From NCBI GenBank assembly GCA_005880855.1, contig VBGM01000151.1, forward strand, positions 1-42,766: a DNA stretch of 42,766 nt. Reading direction: 5' to 3'. Shown piece after piece: positions 8,523 to 17,784 of the stretch. The notes below the pieces were generated by a model that was not told where the DNA came from, ran no database searches, and saw only the letters and a list, made by a program, of their open reading frames with translations. Position 1 is the first letter of the stretch, and every line of letters begins with the position of its first letter. Source of the DNA: Chloroflexota bacterium (GTDB lineage Bacteria; Chloroflexota; Dormibacteria; Dormibacterales; Dormibacteraceae). The position numbers were made by a program, and so were the translations under genes.

Positions 8523-9283
8523 ACGAAGCCGAAGACCACGTCACCACGAATCGCGCGGTGTGGGACGTGGAGGCCGCGAAATACGAGGCGCCCGGGCACC
8601 GCGCGTGGGCGGCCACAGCCCCGCGGTGGGGGATCTGGGGCGTGCCGGAGTCGAGGCTTCGGGTGCTGCCTGACATCCATGGTCTCGATGTCATCGAGCT
8701 GGGCTGCGGTACGGCCTACATCTCCGCGTGGCTGGCGCGCCGTGGCGCGCGCGTGGTCGGCATCGACAACTCACGCATGCAGCTATTGAATGCGCGACGG
8801 TTTCAGCGCGAGTTCGCCCTGGACTTTCCGCTGATCCACGCGAACGCGGAGATGGCGCCGCTCGCCGACCAGAGCTTCGATCTCGTCATCAGCGAGTACG
8901 GAGCATGCCTGTGGTGCGATCCCTATCGATGGATCCCTGAAGCCGCGCGGCTGCTGCGCCCCGGCGGGCGACTCATCTTCCTGACCAACAGCGTTCTCAC
9001 GATGCTCTGCATGCCGGATCTCGAAGCCGATGGCCCCGCCCAGGATCGCTTGCTGCGCGACTACTTCGGGATGCACGAATTCCGCTGGCCCGACGATCCG
9101 GGCATCGAGTTTCATCTGGGTTATGGCGATTGGATACGGCTGCTGCGTGCGAATGGCTTCGAGATCGAGGACCTGGTCGAGGTGAGACCGCCCGAAGGCG
9201 CGGTCACCCGGCATCCATTCGTGACGCTCGAATGGTCCCGACGGTGGCCGTGCGAAGAGGTTTGGAAAGCAGTCAAGCGATGA
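8519..9283 (+). CDS. Class I SAM-dependent methyltransferase inside the his operon
   Basis: A 254-residue protein with the Rossmann-fold methyltransferase pattern: motif [20 protein letters not shown] (about 60-78), an acidic loop ending VVGIDNS, motif II-III around [10 protein letters not shown] and [13 protein letters not shown]. It belongs to the broad UbiE/type 11 group; the substrate cannot be inferred. It is embedded in the operon with 4-nt overlaps on both sides (hisH ATGA, hisF ATGA), so it is co-translated with histidine enzymes. It occupies the place where hisA is often found but shows no TIM-barrel pattern and cannot replace HisA. The open frame extends upstream through hisH; ATG 8519 is the logical start. 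Confidence 0.85.
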   Translation: MNEAEDHVTTNRAVWDVEAAKYEAPGHRAWAATAPRWGIWGVPESRLRVLPDIHGLDVIELGCGTAYISAWLARRGARVVGIDNSRMQLLNARRFQREFALDFPLIHANAEMAPLADQSFDLVISEYGACLWCDPYRWIPEAARLLRPGGRLIFLTNSVLTMLCMPDLEADGPAQDRLLRDYFGMHEFRWPDDPGIEFHLGYGDWIRLLRANGFEIEDLVEVRPPEGAVTRHPFVTLEWSRRWPCEEVWKAVKR

Positions 9284-10041
9284 CCGCGAAAAGGATCATT
9301 CCGTGCCTCGACGTCGACAACGGCCGCGTGGTCAAGGGCGTTCGCTTTCAAAACCTGCGCGACGCCGGCGACCCGGCTGAGCTGGCCGCGCTCTACGACC
9401 AGGAAGGCGCGGACGAGGTCGTCTTCCTCGACATCACCGCGTCGTCGGACCACCGCCCGATCCTCCTGGACGCGGTGGCGCGCACGGCAGATGTGGTCTT
9501 CATCCCGCTGACCGTGGGCGGCGGAGTTCGCAGCGTCGACGACATGGCCGACCTGCTCACCCATGGCGCGGACAAGGTGTCGGTGAACACAGCGGCGCTT
9601 GCCGACCCAGAGCTCATCACGCGCTGTGCGGAGATGTTCGGGTCCCAGTGCGTGGTGCTTGCGATCGATGCGAGGCTCCGGTCAGACGGCCCCGGATGGG
9701 AGGTCTACAGCCACGGCGGCCGGCGCCCGACCGGCCGTGATGCGGTGGACTGGGCCGCCCTCGGCGAGAAGTTGGGAGCGGGCGAGATACTGCTCACGTC
9801 GATGGACCGGGACGGAACGGAGAACGGCTACGACCTGGCGTTGCTCAGCGCCGTCAGCTCGGCTGTGCGGCTGCCGGTGATCGCGTCCGGCGGGGCGGGC
9901 ACCGCGGCCCACATGTACGACGCCCTCACAGTGGGCGGGGCGGAGGCGGCGCTCGCGGCCTCGATCTTCCATTTCGGCGAGCTTTCGATCGGCGCGGTCA
10001 AGAAGGATCTGTCTGCCCGTGGTCTCGAGATAAGGCGATGA
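9280..10041 (+). CDS. hisF: Imidazole glycerol phosphate synthase, cyclase subunit
   Basis: A 253-residue TIM-barrel enzyme that uses ammonia from HisH to close the imidazole ring, giving IGP and AICAR. Catalytic Asp11 is in [14 protein letters not shown], and the second Asp is in [15 protein letters not shown] (about residue 170 of the barrel run). [11 protein letters not shown] and [12 protein letters not shown] are phosphate-binding loops. The ATG at 9280 overlaps the methyltransferase stop and gives the standard length. Its sequence matches HisF, not HisA or PriA. It overlaps hisI by 4 nt. Confidence 0.95.
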   Translation: MTAKRIIPCLDVDNGRVVKGVRFQNLRDAGDPAELAALYDQEGADEVVFLDITASSDHRPILLDAVARTADVVFIPLTVGGGVRSVDDMADLLTHGADKVSVNTAALADPELITRCAEMFGSQCVVLAIDARLRSDGPGWEVYSHGGRRPTGRDAVDWAALGEKLGAGEILLTSMDRDGTENGYDLALLSAVSSAVRLPVIASGGAGTAAHMYDALTVGGAEAALAASIFHFGELSIGAVKKDLSARGLEIRR

Positions 10042-10340
10042 ACCCGGATTTCTCCAAAGGCCTGGTGCCGGCCGTGGTCCAGGATGCGGACACGGGCCAG
10101 GTCCTGATGCTCGCCTACATGGACGAGGAGGCGTGGTCGAAGACGCGCGAGACCGGGCGCGCGTGGTTCCACTCGCGCACGCGCGGGCTCTGGGAGAAGG
10201 GCGCTACCTCCGGGAACCGGATGGACGTCGTCGAGACCCGGATCGACTGTGACGCTGACACAGTGCTGCTCAGGGTCAAGCCGGCAGGGCCTGCCTGTCA
10301 TACCGGGGCCGTGTCCTGCTTCTTCAACGAACCCGACTGA
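10038..10340 (+). CDS. hisI: Phosphoribosyl-AMP cyclohydrolase
   Basis: A 100-residue zinc enzyme that opens the adenine ring of phosphoribosyl-AMP. Motifs include [12 protein letters not shown], the active-site region [18 protein letters not shown] and the metal-binding segment [11 protein letters not shown] with [11 protein letters not shown] at the C-terminus. It lacks the HisE pyrophosphohydrolase domain, and no separate hisE is in the window. It ends the histidine operon; a 49-nt gap with a new promoter follows before argC. Confidence 0.94.
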   Translation: MNPDFSKGLVPAVVQDADTGQVLMLAYMDEEAWSKTRETGRAWFHSRTRGLWEKGATSGNRMDVVETRIDCDADTVLLRVKPAGPACHTGAVSCFFNEPD

Positions 10341-10360
10341 CTCCGAACGGCCGCATCTTT

Positions 10361-10380
10361 ATGCAGTCATTCTGTATACT
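10361..10380 (+). promoter_or_regulatory. argC promoter -10 with overlapping palindrome, candidate ARG box
   Basis: ATGCAG-TCATT-CTGTAT (10361-10377) is an imperfect inverted repeat, 5 of 6 arm pairs. It overlaps the -10 hexamer TATACT (10375-10380). Size, A/T character and location just ahead of argC fit an ArgR operator, and argR is in the same operon. The -10 ends 9 nt before the argC ATG, so the transcript would have almost no leader. No Shine-Dalgarno site is visible. Confidence 0.5.
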
Positions 10381-10389
10381 CATGCGTCC

Positions 10390-11403
10390 ATGAAAAGTCA
10401 GGTGAGGGCGGCGGTGGCGGGCGCCAATGGCTACGCCGGCATCACCCTGGTCAACCTGCTCGCCCGCCATCCCGGCGTGGAGCTAAGGCAGCTCTCATCG
10501 CGCTCCTTTGCCGGTAAGCCATATGCGTCGGTGTTCCCGCTGCTGGAGCTCGAGGGCGAGTTCGTGCCGGAACCGATCGCGGATGGGATCGACGTCATGT
10601 TCAGCTGCATGCCACACAGCGTGGGCGCCGCCAGGGCCGGCGCGTGGGTGGACGCCGGTGTGAGGGTCGTCGACATGAGCGCCGATTTCCGCCTCAAGGA
10701 TCCGGCCCAGTATGCGAAGTGGTACCGGCAGGAACACCCGGCGCCGTCGCTGCTCACCAAGGCGGTGTTCGGACTGCCTGAGCTGCACGAGCGCGAGCTG
10801 CCAGGCGCCGCCCTGGTCGCCGTCCCGGGCTGCTACTCGACGGCGGCCATCCTGGCGCTCGCCCCGGCGGTGGCGACCGGGCTCGTCGGCTCGGACATCA
10901 TCGTCGACGCGAAATCGGGCGTCAGCGGGGCGGGAAGATCGCCTTCGATCGGAGTCCACTTCAGCGAGGCGAACGAGTCGTTGGGGGCCTATGCGATCGA
11001 GGGCCACCGCCACCTGCCCGAGGTGACGCAGGAGCTGTCGGCGCTCGGGCGGGATGGGGTGCATGTCACCTTCGTTCCGCACCTGGCGCCGATGACCCGC
11101 GGCATCCTCGCCACGTGCTACTTCGACCTCAAGGGGTCGCTTGCCCAGCTTCAGGACGCGTATCGCGAGTTCTACGCCGGCCAGCCGTTCACGCGGGTGG
11201 TCGCGCAAAGCCCGACCACGAAGCTTGCGAGCCACTCCAACCTCTGCCTGGTCAACGTGTCGGCGCAAAACCACAAGGCCGTCGTCACTGCGGCTCTCGA
11301 CAATCTTGTCAAGGGTGCATCCGGCCAGGGAGTCGAGTGCTTCAACATCGCGTTCGGGTTCGATCGCACGACCGCCCTGGAAGGGCCGATCCAGTGGCCG
11401 TGA
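10390..11403 (+). CDS. argC: N-acetyl-gamma-glutamyl-phosphate reductase
   Basis: A 337-residue NADPH-dependent enzyme that reduces N-acetylglutamyl phosphate to the semialdehyde, the third step of arginine synthesis. It has the nucleotide-binding start VAGANGYAGITLVNLL, the catalytic Cys148 in VAVPGCYSTAAI, and the family block HRHLPEVTQEL. The ATG at 10390 follows the -10 element by 9 nt with no ribosome site, suggesting a leaderless message. It starts the arginine operon and runs directly into argJ with an overlap. Confidence 0.95.
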   Translation: MKSQVRAAVAGANGYAGITLVNLLARHPGVELRQLSSRSFAGKPYASVFPLLELEGEFVPEPIADGIDVMFSCMPHSVGAARAGAWVDAGVRVVDMSADFRLKDPAQYAKWYRQEHPAPSLLTKAVFGLPELHERELPGAALVAVPGCYSTAAILALAPAVATGLVGSDIIVDAKSGVSGAGRSPSIGVHFSEANESLGAYAIEGHRHLPEVTQELSALGRDGVHVTFVPHLAPMTRGILATCYFDLKGSLAQLQDAYREFYAGQPFTRVVAQSPTTKLASHSNLCLVNVSAQNHKAVVTAALDNLVKGASGQGVECFNIAFGFDRTTALEGPIQWP

Positions 11404-12611
11404 CGTTTCCGCTCGGGTTCTCCGCCGGCACGGCCGCCTGCGGCATCAAGGCATTCACGGCGGGAGCCGCGGCGATCCCGAGCGGCCAGCGCGACGATCT
11501 CTGCGTCGTCCATTCAAGCCTTCCGTGCGACACGGGCGGGGTCTTTACGACGAACAAGATCAAGTCGGCGTCGGTCGTCATCGACCAGCTCCACCTCCAG
11601 CACAACCGCGTCCAGGCGCTGGTGATCAATTCCGGCAACGCCAATGCATGCACGGGCGCCCAAGGCTTCAAAGATGCTCTGCAGATGGCGAAGCTGACCG
11701 CCGACCGGCTCGACCTCGACCCTGACCAGGTGCTGGTCAGCTCAACCGGTGTCATCGGCCGCTTCCTGCCCATGGACGCTGTCAAGTCGGGGATCGCCGC
11801 CGCCTGCGGTGGCATGAGCCCTGAGCACGGCGCCGAGGCGGCGACGGCGATCATGACCACGGACACGGTCGCCAAGACCGCCACGAAAGAGATCGAGATC
11901 GGCGGCCGCCGCGTCCGGATTGGCGGCATGTGCAAAGGGTCGGGGATGATCCATCCCAACATGGCGACGATGCTGGCTTACGTCACGACCGACGCCGCGG
12001 TCGAGCCCGGCCTGATGGCGACGTTTGCAAAACCGGTCGCCGACCGCAGCTTCAACCAGGTCACCGTCGACGGCGACAGCTCCACCAATGACACGTTCCT
12101 AGTCCTCGCCAACGGCGCGGCGGGCAACGACATTGTTCGCCCTGGCACCAGCGAGGCGCAGGTGTTGGAGACGGCCATCGTCGAGGTTGCGCGCGAGCTC
12201 GCGCGAGCCATCGCACGGGACGGAGAGGGCGCGACCCGGATGATCGCGGTCCGCGTCCACGGCGCCGAGTCGGATGATGAGGCTCGGACCGCGGCTCGCG
12301 CCGTCGCCTCCTCGAGCCTCGTCAAGACTGCCGTTCACGGCGGGGACCCCAACTGGGGGCGCATCGTATGCGCGCTCGGTTATAGCGGCGCGGAGCTCGC
12401 CCTCGACAAGCTCCACCTCAGCATCGGCGGCCTGGTCGTGTTCGAGCGAGGAGCCGGAGTCGACGTCGATCTTGCTGCTGTGCGGCGCGCTTTTCAGCAA
12501 CCGGAGATTGAGATCGTGGCCACGCTCGGGCTGGCCGACGGCCACGCCGAGGCGTGGGGCTGCGATCTATCGGAGGAGTACGTGCGGATTAACGCGGAGT
12601 ACACGACATGA
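11394..12611 (+). CDS. argJ: Bifunctional glutamate N-acetyltransferase / ornithine acetyltransferase
   Basis: A 405-residue enzyme of the Ntn-like self-cleaving ArgJ family. It moves the acetyl group from N-acetylornithine to glutamate, making the arginine pathway cyclic, and in bifunctional forms also makes N-acetylglutamate. The autocleavage site is intact: KGSGMIHPNMATMLAY with Thr192 as the new N-terminal nucleophile of the beta chain. INSGNANACTG and HGGDPNWGRI are other family blocks. GTG at 11394 has AAGGG 8 nt upstream; GTG at 11400 is an alternative. No argA or argE is in the window. It overlaps argC by 10 nt and argB by 4 nt. Confidence 0.94.
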   Translation: MAVTFPLGFSAGTAACGIKAFTAGAAAIPSGQRDDLCVVHSSLPCDTGGVFTTNKIKSASVVIDQLHLQHNRVQALVINSGNANACTGAQGFKDALQMAKLTADRLDLDPDQVLVSSTGVIGRFLPMDAVKSGIAAACGGMSPEHGAEAATAIMTTDTVAKTATKEIEIGGRRVRIGGMCKGSGMIHPNMATMLAYVTTDAAVEPGLMATFAKPVADRSFNQVTVDGDSSTNDTFLVLANGAAGNDIVRPGTSEAQVLETAIVEVARELARAIARDGEGATRMIAVRVHGAESDDEARTAARAVASSSLVKTAVHGGDPNWGRIVCALGYSGAELALDKLHLSIGGLVVFERGAGVDVDLAAVRRAFQQPEIEIVATLGLADGHAEAWGCDLSEEYVRINAEYTT

Positions 12612-13444
12612 CGCTGACAGTCGAGGAGCGAGCCAAGGTCCTGGTCGAGGCGCTGCCGTACATCAAGAGATTTCACGGTCAGATCGTCGTGGTCAAGGTT
12701 GGCGGCAAGGCGATCGAGCAGGCGCGCGACGAGACGCTGCTCGACATCGTCCTGCTCCGCTACGTCGGGATGCAGCCCGTGCTCGTGCACGGAGGTGGAC
12801 CCGACATCACGGCGATGAGCGAGCGCCTGGGCCTGAAGGCGGAGTTCAAGAACGGGCTGCGAATCACCGACGACAAGACCATGGAGGTCGTGAAGATGGT
12901 GCTCACGGGGAAGGTCAACCCCGACATCGTTGGCGCCATCATCCGATTGGGGGGTCAGGCGGTCGGTATGAGCGGGGAGGATGGGCCGAGCATCATCGCG
13001 GAGCCGCTGGGCGGGGACATGGGCTTCGTCGGCCGCGTGACCCAGATCAACCGCGAGCCGATCACGGCGCTGCTTGGTCGTGGCTACATCCCCGTGATCG
13101 CCTCGATCGGACTTGGGTATGACGGACACGCGTACAACATCAACGCCGACACCGTCGCCGCCGAGATCGCGGTGGCCCTGGGCGCCGCGAAGCTCATCCT
13201 GCTGACGGACGTGGCGGGCGTCCTGGGGGTGGATGGCGACGTGGTCGCCGTGCTGTCGAAAGAGGACGCCCGGCATCGAATCGACACGGGGGCGGTGACC
13301 GGCGGGATGATCCCGAAGCTGGAGGCGTGCCTGCGGGCGCTCGACGGAGTTCCGCTTGCGCACATCGTCGACGGCCGTACCCCGCACGCGCTCCTGCTCG
13401 AGCTTTTCACGGAGTCGGGCATCGGGACGATGGTGACGCGCTGA
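12608..13444 (+). CDS. argB: Acetylglutamate kinase
   Basis: A 278-residue amino acid kinase that phosphorylates N-acetylglutamate. The nucleotide- and substrate-binding blocks are VVKVGGKAIE, LVHGGGPDIT and NINADTVAAEIA. Before the first strand there is an N-terminal helix of about 25 residues (VEERAKVLVEALPYIKRF). In the known family this helix marks hexameric, arginine-inhibited kinases, so feedback inhibition by arginine is likely. The ATG overlaps the argJ stop. The gene is followed by a small open frame and a structured, G-rich stretch before argD. Confidence 0.95.
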   Translation: MTLTVEERAKVLVEALPYIKRFHGQIVVVKVGGKAIEQARDETLLDIVLLRYVGMQPVLVHGGGPDITAMSERLGLKAEFKNGLRITDDKTMEVVKMVLTGKVNPDIVGAIIRLGGQAVGMSGEDGPSIIAEPLGGDMGFVGRVTQINREPITALLGRGYIPVIASIGLGYDGHAYNINADTVAAEIAVALGAAKLILLTDVAGVLGVDGDVVAVLSKEDARHRIDTGAVTGGMIPKLEACLRALDGVPLAHIVDGRTPHALLLELFTESGIGTMVTR

Positions 13445-13587
13445 TGGCGTTAACGGGCAGGGTTGCCGGCCTGGGCTCGGTGCCATATTCTCCGGCCCGC
13501 ACAAGGTCCCCCCAAGAGGGTGGGTGGTGGGTTGGTGGATGGTTTGTTAAGGACGCGTCCTTTTTAAAGGACTTGTCGCTGCGGTGA
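13444..13587 (+). CDS. Possible small protein, 47 residues, between argB and argD
   Basis: An ATG at 13444 shares one base with the argB stop (TGATG), and the frame ends with a TGA at 13585-13587 that overlaps the argD start as GTGA. The 139-nt argB-argD gap is thus exactly spanned by one frame joined at both ends in the same way as its real neighbours. The product (MALTGRVAGLGSV... ending in SFLKDLSLR) has a Trp-Gly run from the G-rich DNA and resembles nothing I know. It may be a translated coupling device rather than a functional protein, or chance. Confidence 0.35.
   Translation: MALTGRVAGLGSVPYSPARTRSPQEGGWWVGGWFVKDASFLKDLSLR
13549..13572 (+). promoter_or_regulatory. Two mutually exclusive hairpins before argD
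   Basis: AAGGAC (13549-13554), GTCCTT (13557-13562) and a second AAGGAC (13567-13572) lie in a row. The central GTCCTT can pair with either flank, forming AAGGA-CGCG-TCCTT or GTCCTT-TTTA-AAGGAC. The second flank, AAAGGAC, is the only Shine-Dalgarno-like stretch before the argD GTG at 13584. A switch controlling argD translation is possible; this is inference from base pairing only. Confidence 0.35.
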
Positions 13588-14741
13588 CCACCCCCGAGCT
13601 CGCCGACCGCTACCTCATGCAGACCGGACGCCGCCTGCCGGTCACGTTCGTGCGGGGCCAGGGCTGCCTGGTGTACGACGAATCAGGGCGTGAATATCTC
13701 GACCTCGTCGCGGGAATCGCGGTCAACCTCCTCGGCCACGCTCACGCCGAGGTCGCCGCGGCCGTGACTGCTCAGGCGAAGGCACTCATCCACACCTCCA
13801 ACCTCTACTACACGCAGCCCCAGGTCGAGCTCGCTCGCCGTCTGGTCGAGCTGTCGTTCCCAGCGCGAGTTTTCTTCTGCAACTCCGGGGCTGAGGCCAA
13901 CGAGGCCGCCATCAAGCTGGCCCGCAAGTGGGGCGCCCGGAACCGAGGCGGCGCGTTCCAGATCATCTCGACCCAGGGCTCGTTCCACGGCCGCACCCTC
14001 GCCACCGTCACCGCGGGCGGCCAACCAAAGTACTCCGATCCCTTCAAGCCGCTGCCCGACGGTTTCGTGCACGTCCCCTACAACGACCTCGATGCGATCA
14101 AAGCCGCCACCGGAGAGAAGACGGTCGCGGTGATGCTCGAGCCGGTCATGGGGGAGATCGGGATCGTGCCCGCCCGCGATGGCTACCTCGCCGGCGTGCG
14201 CAGGTGGTGTGACGAGCAGGGCCTCCTTCTGATCCTCGACGAGGTGCAGACCGGGCTCGGCCGCACCGGACGGTGGTTCGCTCACCAGCACCACGGCATC
14301 ACTCCGGATGTGATGACCCTCGCCAAGGGCCTCGGCGGTGGCGTCCCCATCGGCGCGTGCCTGGCGGCACCGAAAGCGGACGTCTTCGAACCCGGCGACC
14401 ACGGCTCGACGTTCGGCGGCAACCCGCTCGCATGCGCCGCGGCCATCGCCGTCCTGCACGTGATCGAGCGCGACGGGCTTGTTGGGCACGCAGCCGAGAT
14501 GGGGGAGGTGCTGCTCGCCGCCATCAGCACGCTCGGCGGCAAAGAGGTGCGCGGCCTTGGCCTGATGCAGGCGGTCGAGTTTTCGGAGCCGCGAGCAAAG
14601 GCTTTTCAGCAGTCGTGCCTGGAGGCCGGGCTTGTCGTCAATGCGGTGGATGACAACTCGATTCGCTTCGTGCCGCCGCTGATCATCACCGCCGAGCAGA
14701 TCGATCGAGCGCAGCACACGATGCACGAGGCGCTGAAATGA
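13584..14741 (+). CDS. argD: Acetylornithine aminotransferase
   Basis: A 385-residue class III PLP aminotransferase that makes N-acetylornithine from the semialdehyde with glutamate as donor. The PLP-binding Lys is about residue 248 in TLAKGLGGGVPIG, and the cofactor loops CNSGAEANEAAIKLAR and LILDEVQTGLGRTG are intact. In such operons it serves arginine synthesis, and may also act as succinyldiaminopimelate aminotransferase. The start is GTG at 13584, overlapping the preceding small frame. It overlaps argR by 4 nt. Confidence 0.95.
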   Translation: MTTPELADRYLMQTGRRLPVTFVRGQGCLVYDESGREYLDLVAGIAVNLLGHAHAEVAAAVTAQAKALIHTSNLYYTQPQVELARRLVELSFPARVFFCNSGAEANEAAIKLARKWGARNRGGAFQIISTQGSFHGRTLATVTAGGQPKYSDPFKPLPDGFVHVPYNDLDAIKAATGEKTVAVMLEPVMGEIGIVPARDGYLAGVRRWCDEQGLLLILDEVQTGLGRTGRWFAHQHHGITPDVMTLAKGLGGGVPIGACLAAPKADVFEPGDHGSTFGGNPLACAAAIAVLHVIERDGLVGHAAEMGEVLLAAISTLGGKEVRGLGLMQAVEFSEPRAKAFQQSCLEAGLVVNAVDDNSIRFVPPLIITAEQIDRAQHTMHEALK

Positions 14742-15133
14742 CCCTGACGAAGGGCCAGAGGCATCGCGCCATCCTCGACCTCGTCAACCACGGCGCCGTG
14801 CACACGCAGCAGGAGATCGCCGAGGCGCTCGCCCGGCGCGGGCTGCGGACGACGCAGGCCACCATCTCGCGCGACATCCAGGAACTTGGCCTGGTCCGCT
14901 CCGGCGCCGGCTACCGCAGCGCCGCCGCGTTGGTCCGCGAGCTCGTCCTCTCGGTCGAGGTGGTGGCGCCGATGGCGGTGATCAGGACGCCGCCCGGCAC
15001 TGCCAACCTGGTCGCGCGCCGCATCGACGAAGCGGCACTGCCCGGGGTGGCGGGCACTGTGGCCGGCGACGACACGATCATCGCCGTCCTTCGCCGGCCG
15101 GGGCCGGCAAGGCGCTCAAGGAGCTGCTGGCGA

Positions 15134-15144
<11 letters not shown>
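14738..15144 (+). CDS. argR: Arginine repressor ArgR, frame lost near its 3' end
   Basis: The first 120 residues are a compact ArgR: a winged-helix DNA-binding domain (QEIAEALARRGLRTTQATISRDIQELGLVR) and an oligomerisation/arginine-binding domain with GTVAGDDTIIAVLR, whose Asp pair binds arginine. After the GGGG run at 15100-15103 the open frame becomes unlike ArgR and runs straight into argG. One extra base there restores a natural ending, AGKALKELLANVR, with a stop at 15142-15144. So the sequence has lost 1 nt relative to the expected gene, by a sequencing indel, mutation or slippage. As given, the frame encodes an ArgR-ArgG fusion of 547 residues. The linker between domains is also short for the family. 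Confidence 0.8.
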
Positions 15145-16377
<1,233 letters not shown>

Positions 16378-16381
<4 letters not shown>

Positions 16382-17775
16382 CGAGACGGAGCGGCAACAA
16401 AACACCGCGGCCCACTCCCCAGACGGCAGAGGGGAGAAAGCTCTGGGGCGGCCGCTTCGAGCGGCGCCTGCTCCCGGAGCTAGAGCGTTTCTCGTCATCG
16501 CTGGAAACCGACTTCGAGCTTTACCCGGTCGACATCGCCGGCAGCTTCGCGCATGCCCGCGCGCTCGCGCGTGCAGGCCTGTTGTCGAAAGCGCGGCTGG
16601 CCGCCATCGAGCGCGGGCTTCGGAAGATCGAGCGCGAGCTGGACGGTGGCACATTCGAGTTCCGAGACACTGACGAAGACATCCACACGGCGATCGAGCG
16701 CCGCTTGACTGAGCTGACACCCGCCGGCGCCCACCTGCATGCGGGCCGCTCCCGCAATGACCAGGTCGCCCTCGACCTTCGGCTCTACTGCCGCTGGGCC
16801 GCCTCTCAGCTCGTCTTCGCGCTGGCGGTGGCCGCCGACGCCCTTGCCTCCAAGGCTCGAGACCATGCCTCATGGCTGATGCCCGGCTACACGCACCTCC
16901 AGCGAGCGCAGCCGGTTACCGTTGGTCACCACCTCCTCGCGCATGCACAGCCGTTGCTGCGAGACGCGGAGCGGTTTCGGCACGCCTACGATGCGGCCGA
17001 CGAGATGCCGCTGGGCTCTGGCGCTCTAGCCGGCACCACGCTTCCGATTCGCCGTGAAGGCATGCGCAGGGAGCTCGGCTTCGACCGGTTGAGTCTCAAC
17101 AGCGTCGACGCCGTGGCGGATCGTGATTTCGCGCTCGACCTGATCTACGCGTGCACGACTGCGTCGATCCACCTCAGCCGCCTCGGAGAGGACGTGGTTT
17201 TGTGGGCGAGCTCAGAGTTCGGTTTCGTCCACCTGGCTGACGAGATCTCGACCGGCTCGAGCCTCATGCCACAGAAGAAGAATCCCGACATCGCCGAGCT
17301 CTTGAGGGGCCGAACCGGCCGGCCGCTCGGCAGCCTGGTCGCGCTGGCCAGTGTTTTGAAGGGTCTCCCGCTCGCTTACGACCGCGACCTGCAGGAAGAC
17401 AAGGCGGCGCTCTTCGCTGCGGTTGACAGCACGCTCGACTCCTTGATGGCGGCCGCACTGCTCGTCGAGCACCTGGCTTTCGACCGCGACGGGCTTGCCG
17501 CCGCGGCCAGCGATCCGGCCCTCCTCGCGACCGACGCTGCGGAAGCGCTGGTCGCATCCGGCACCCCTTTCAGGCAAGCCCACGAGGAGGTCGGGCGGGC
17601 GGTTCGGGCCGGCAAGCTCGAGGCGCCCTGGAGCGCTGAGGACTCACTGCGCAAGCGGGACGCCGTCGGGGGCCCGAACCCACGCCGTGTTGCCTCCAGC
17701 GCCGCCACGGTGCGCCGCCAGGCGGCCGCCTTGAAGGCGTGGAGCATGAAGCACCCTCCCGGGCTCCCGAAGTAG
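16378..17775 (+). CDS. argH: Argininosuccinate lyase, with no canonical start codon
   Basis: This enzyme of the fumarase/aspartase superfamily splits argininosuccinate into arginine and fumarate, ending the pathway. The family start KLWGGRF appears at 16438, and HAGRSRNDQVALDLRLY, TDEDIHTAIERRL and GSSLMPQKKNPDIAELLRGR (around residue 300) are intact. The frame is closed by TGA at 16357-16359, and between there and the conserved N-terminus there is no ATG, GTG or TTG. The only start-like codon is ATA at 16378, overlapping the argG stop as ATAG in the same style as its neighbours. That gives 465 residues, normal for ArgH. A TTG at 16582 would delete essential N-terminal residues. Confidence 0.85.
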
Positions 17776-17778
17776 AGT
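17773..17778 (+). promoter_or_regulatory. -10-like TAGAGT before coaX
   Basis: TAGAGT ends 6 nt before the GTG of coaX at 17785, and there is no Shine-Dalgarno site. It fits the leaderless-promoter pattern seen repeatedly in this window. Confidence 0.35.
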
Positions 17779-17784
17779 CAGCGC

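Noticed and set aside
13549-13565. Intrinsic terminator between argB and argD
   Set aside because: The palindrome is followed by a T-run, but the stem is only five pairs and genes continue in the operon.
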